DNA from: Desulfobacula sp.
Lineage (GTDB): Bacteria; Desulfobacterota; Desulfobacteria; Desulfobacterales; Desulfobacteraceae
Assembly (NCBI GenBank): GCA_027858355.1
Contig: JAQICW010000547.1
Span: 1 to 6,066 of the forward strand
Length of the DNA: 6,066 bases
Direction of reading: 5' to 3'
Shown here: positions 5,488 to 6,066 of the stretch, piece by piece
Layout of the letters: each line of letters opens with the position of its first letter
How positions within the stretch are numbered: position 1 is the first letter of the stretch
The notes under the pieces: generated by a model
What the model was told of the DNA's origin: nothing
Databases searched by the model: none
What the model saw: only the letters and a program-made list of their open reading frames with translations
Made by a program: the position numbers and the translations under genes

Positions 5488-6066
5488 TTATTCCAGTTGC
5501 ACGCCATATTTTTTTAATATGTCTTGAGGAGTAATCGTTTCAAGTGTGCCGGTTGGTTTGAGAACATTTCTGCCGCAAAGAATAAAGACTTCATAGGCAT
5601 TAAATATAGCATAGCGGTCATGATCAAAGATGATCAGTTTGTTTCCATTTTCTTCTTTTACTTTTTCCCTGAATTTTCTAATTCCGGTATTATGACCATT
5701 TTCTTCCAGTTTGTCCTGCTGATCCATCCAATCCCGGAACGCTGTTGTTAAGGCCATAACAAAAATAGTGAGATAAACATGAACCATAAATCCGGCTTTT
5801 GTATTGATAGGTGGCCTTTCTATGAACCAGGCTTGCTTGGCTTCCCTGAATAAACCATTTTCAATTTCACTTCTGGCATCATAGTTATCATAAACATCCA
5901 AGGGGGTGGTGTTTACAGATCCATTTGTAAGGATAACCATGGTTTTAGAATCAGGATTATTGTCCTTAAAAGGATCATGCTTTACCACAACAGCATTAAT
6001 GGGATTGGCTACAAAATCTTTGGAGTTCTGATGGCTACCGCTACCAAGTGGTCCGTAAAATTCCGC
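5488..6066 (-). CDS. DDE transposase, IS4-like superfamily, C-terminal part (cut by window edge)
   Basis: The frame is open from the window edge to TAA at 5490-5488, giving 192 residues of a longer protein. Its key signature is YDARSEIENGLFREAKQAW, which resembles the Y(2)R(3)E(6)K signature of IS4-type transposases, here with seven rather than six residues between Glu and Lys. The Glu is the likely third acid of the DDE triad. The hydrophobic stretch FMVHVYLTIFVMALTTAF that follows is usual for the C-terminal part of the catalytic domain. The first two Asp residues lie outside the window. A GTG at 5988 could be taken as a start, but reading continues upstream without a stop (…FVANPINAV), so the gene almost certainly begins beyond the edge. 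It is probably one end of an insertion sequence next to the sugar cluster. Whether the full element is intact cannot be told. Confidence 0.75.
   Translation of the reverse strand, partial: AEFYGPLGSGSHQNSKDFVANPINAVVVKHDPFKDNNPDSKTMVILTNGSVNTTPLDVYDNYDARSEIENGLFREAKQAWFIERPPINTKAGFMVHVYLTIFVMALTTAFRDWMDQQDKLEENGHNTGIRKFREKVKEENGNKLIIFDHDRYAIFNAYEVFILCGRNVLKPTGTLETITPQDILKKYGVQLE
5488..6066 (-). mobile_element. partial insertion sequence carrying the transposase
   Basis: Only the 3' end of the transposase gene is visible, so the element runs off the right edge. Its left boundary should lie a short way below 5488 in the non-coding stretch. No terminal inverted repeat or target duplication can be defined from one end, so I give only the coding span as a minimum. 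Confidence 0.45.

Overview
The window is an AT-rich bacterial accessory locus in which every recognisable gene lies on the minus strand. Base composition by eye, the gene families and the mix of surface-sugar genes with mobile-DNA debris would fit a low-GC Desulfobacterota (Deltaproteobacteria) or a similar Gram-negative bacterium. That assignment is an inference, because the window has no rRNA or other marker gene.

Read in the direction of transcription (from high to low coordinates), the layout is as follows. (1) 5488-6066 is the C-terminal part of a DDE transposase cut by the window edge. (2) 5070-5487 is a non-coding stretch with one long imperfect palindrome. (3) 5069 to 738 is a tightly packed five-gene cluster: a HisH-like glutaminase, a HisF-like barrel protein, an N-acetyl sugar amidotransferase (WbpG/PseA type), a SAM methyltransferase of the kind found beside pseudaminic/legionaminic acid genes, and a sulfotransferase. 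Gene borders are overlaps or gaps under 30 bases, so this is probably one operon. (4) 707 to 310 is a gutted DNA methylase with both ends but no catalytic core. (5) 309 to 65 is a RelE-type toxin that has lost its start. (6) 49 to 1 may be the start of one more gene.

The cluster has a coherent predicted chemistry. HisH-like would release ammonia from glutamine, HisF-like would channel it, and the amidotransferase would convert an acetamido group of a nucleotide-activated or nonulosonic sugar to an acetamidino group. The methyltransferase may then methylate that sugar, possibly on the amidine, and the sulfotransferase may add sulfate to the same glycan. The target would be a flagellar, O-antigen or capsule sugar. 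The genes that make the sugar itself are not in the window.

The most notable feature is that the first two genes are broken as written while the last three are intact. The hisH-like gene has two in-frame TGA codons (61 and 181), each where the family has glycine and each one base from GGA. The hisF-like gene is out of frame by one base at a run of nine G, exactly inside its conserved GG motif. This may be gene decay, assembly error or, for the G run, a slippage switch. No complete undescribed system can be claimed from this window alone.
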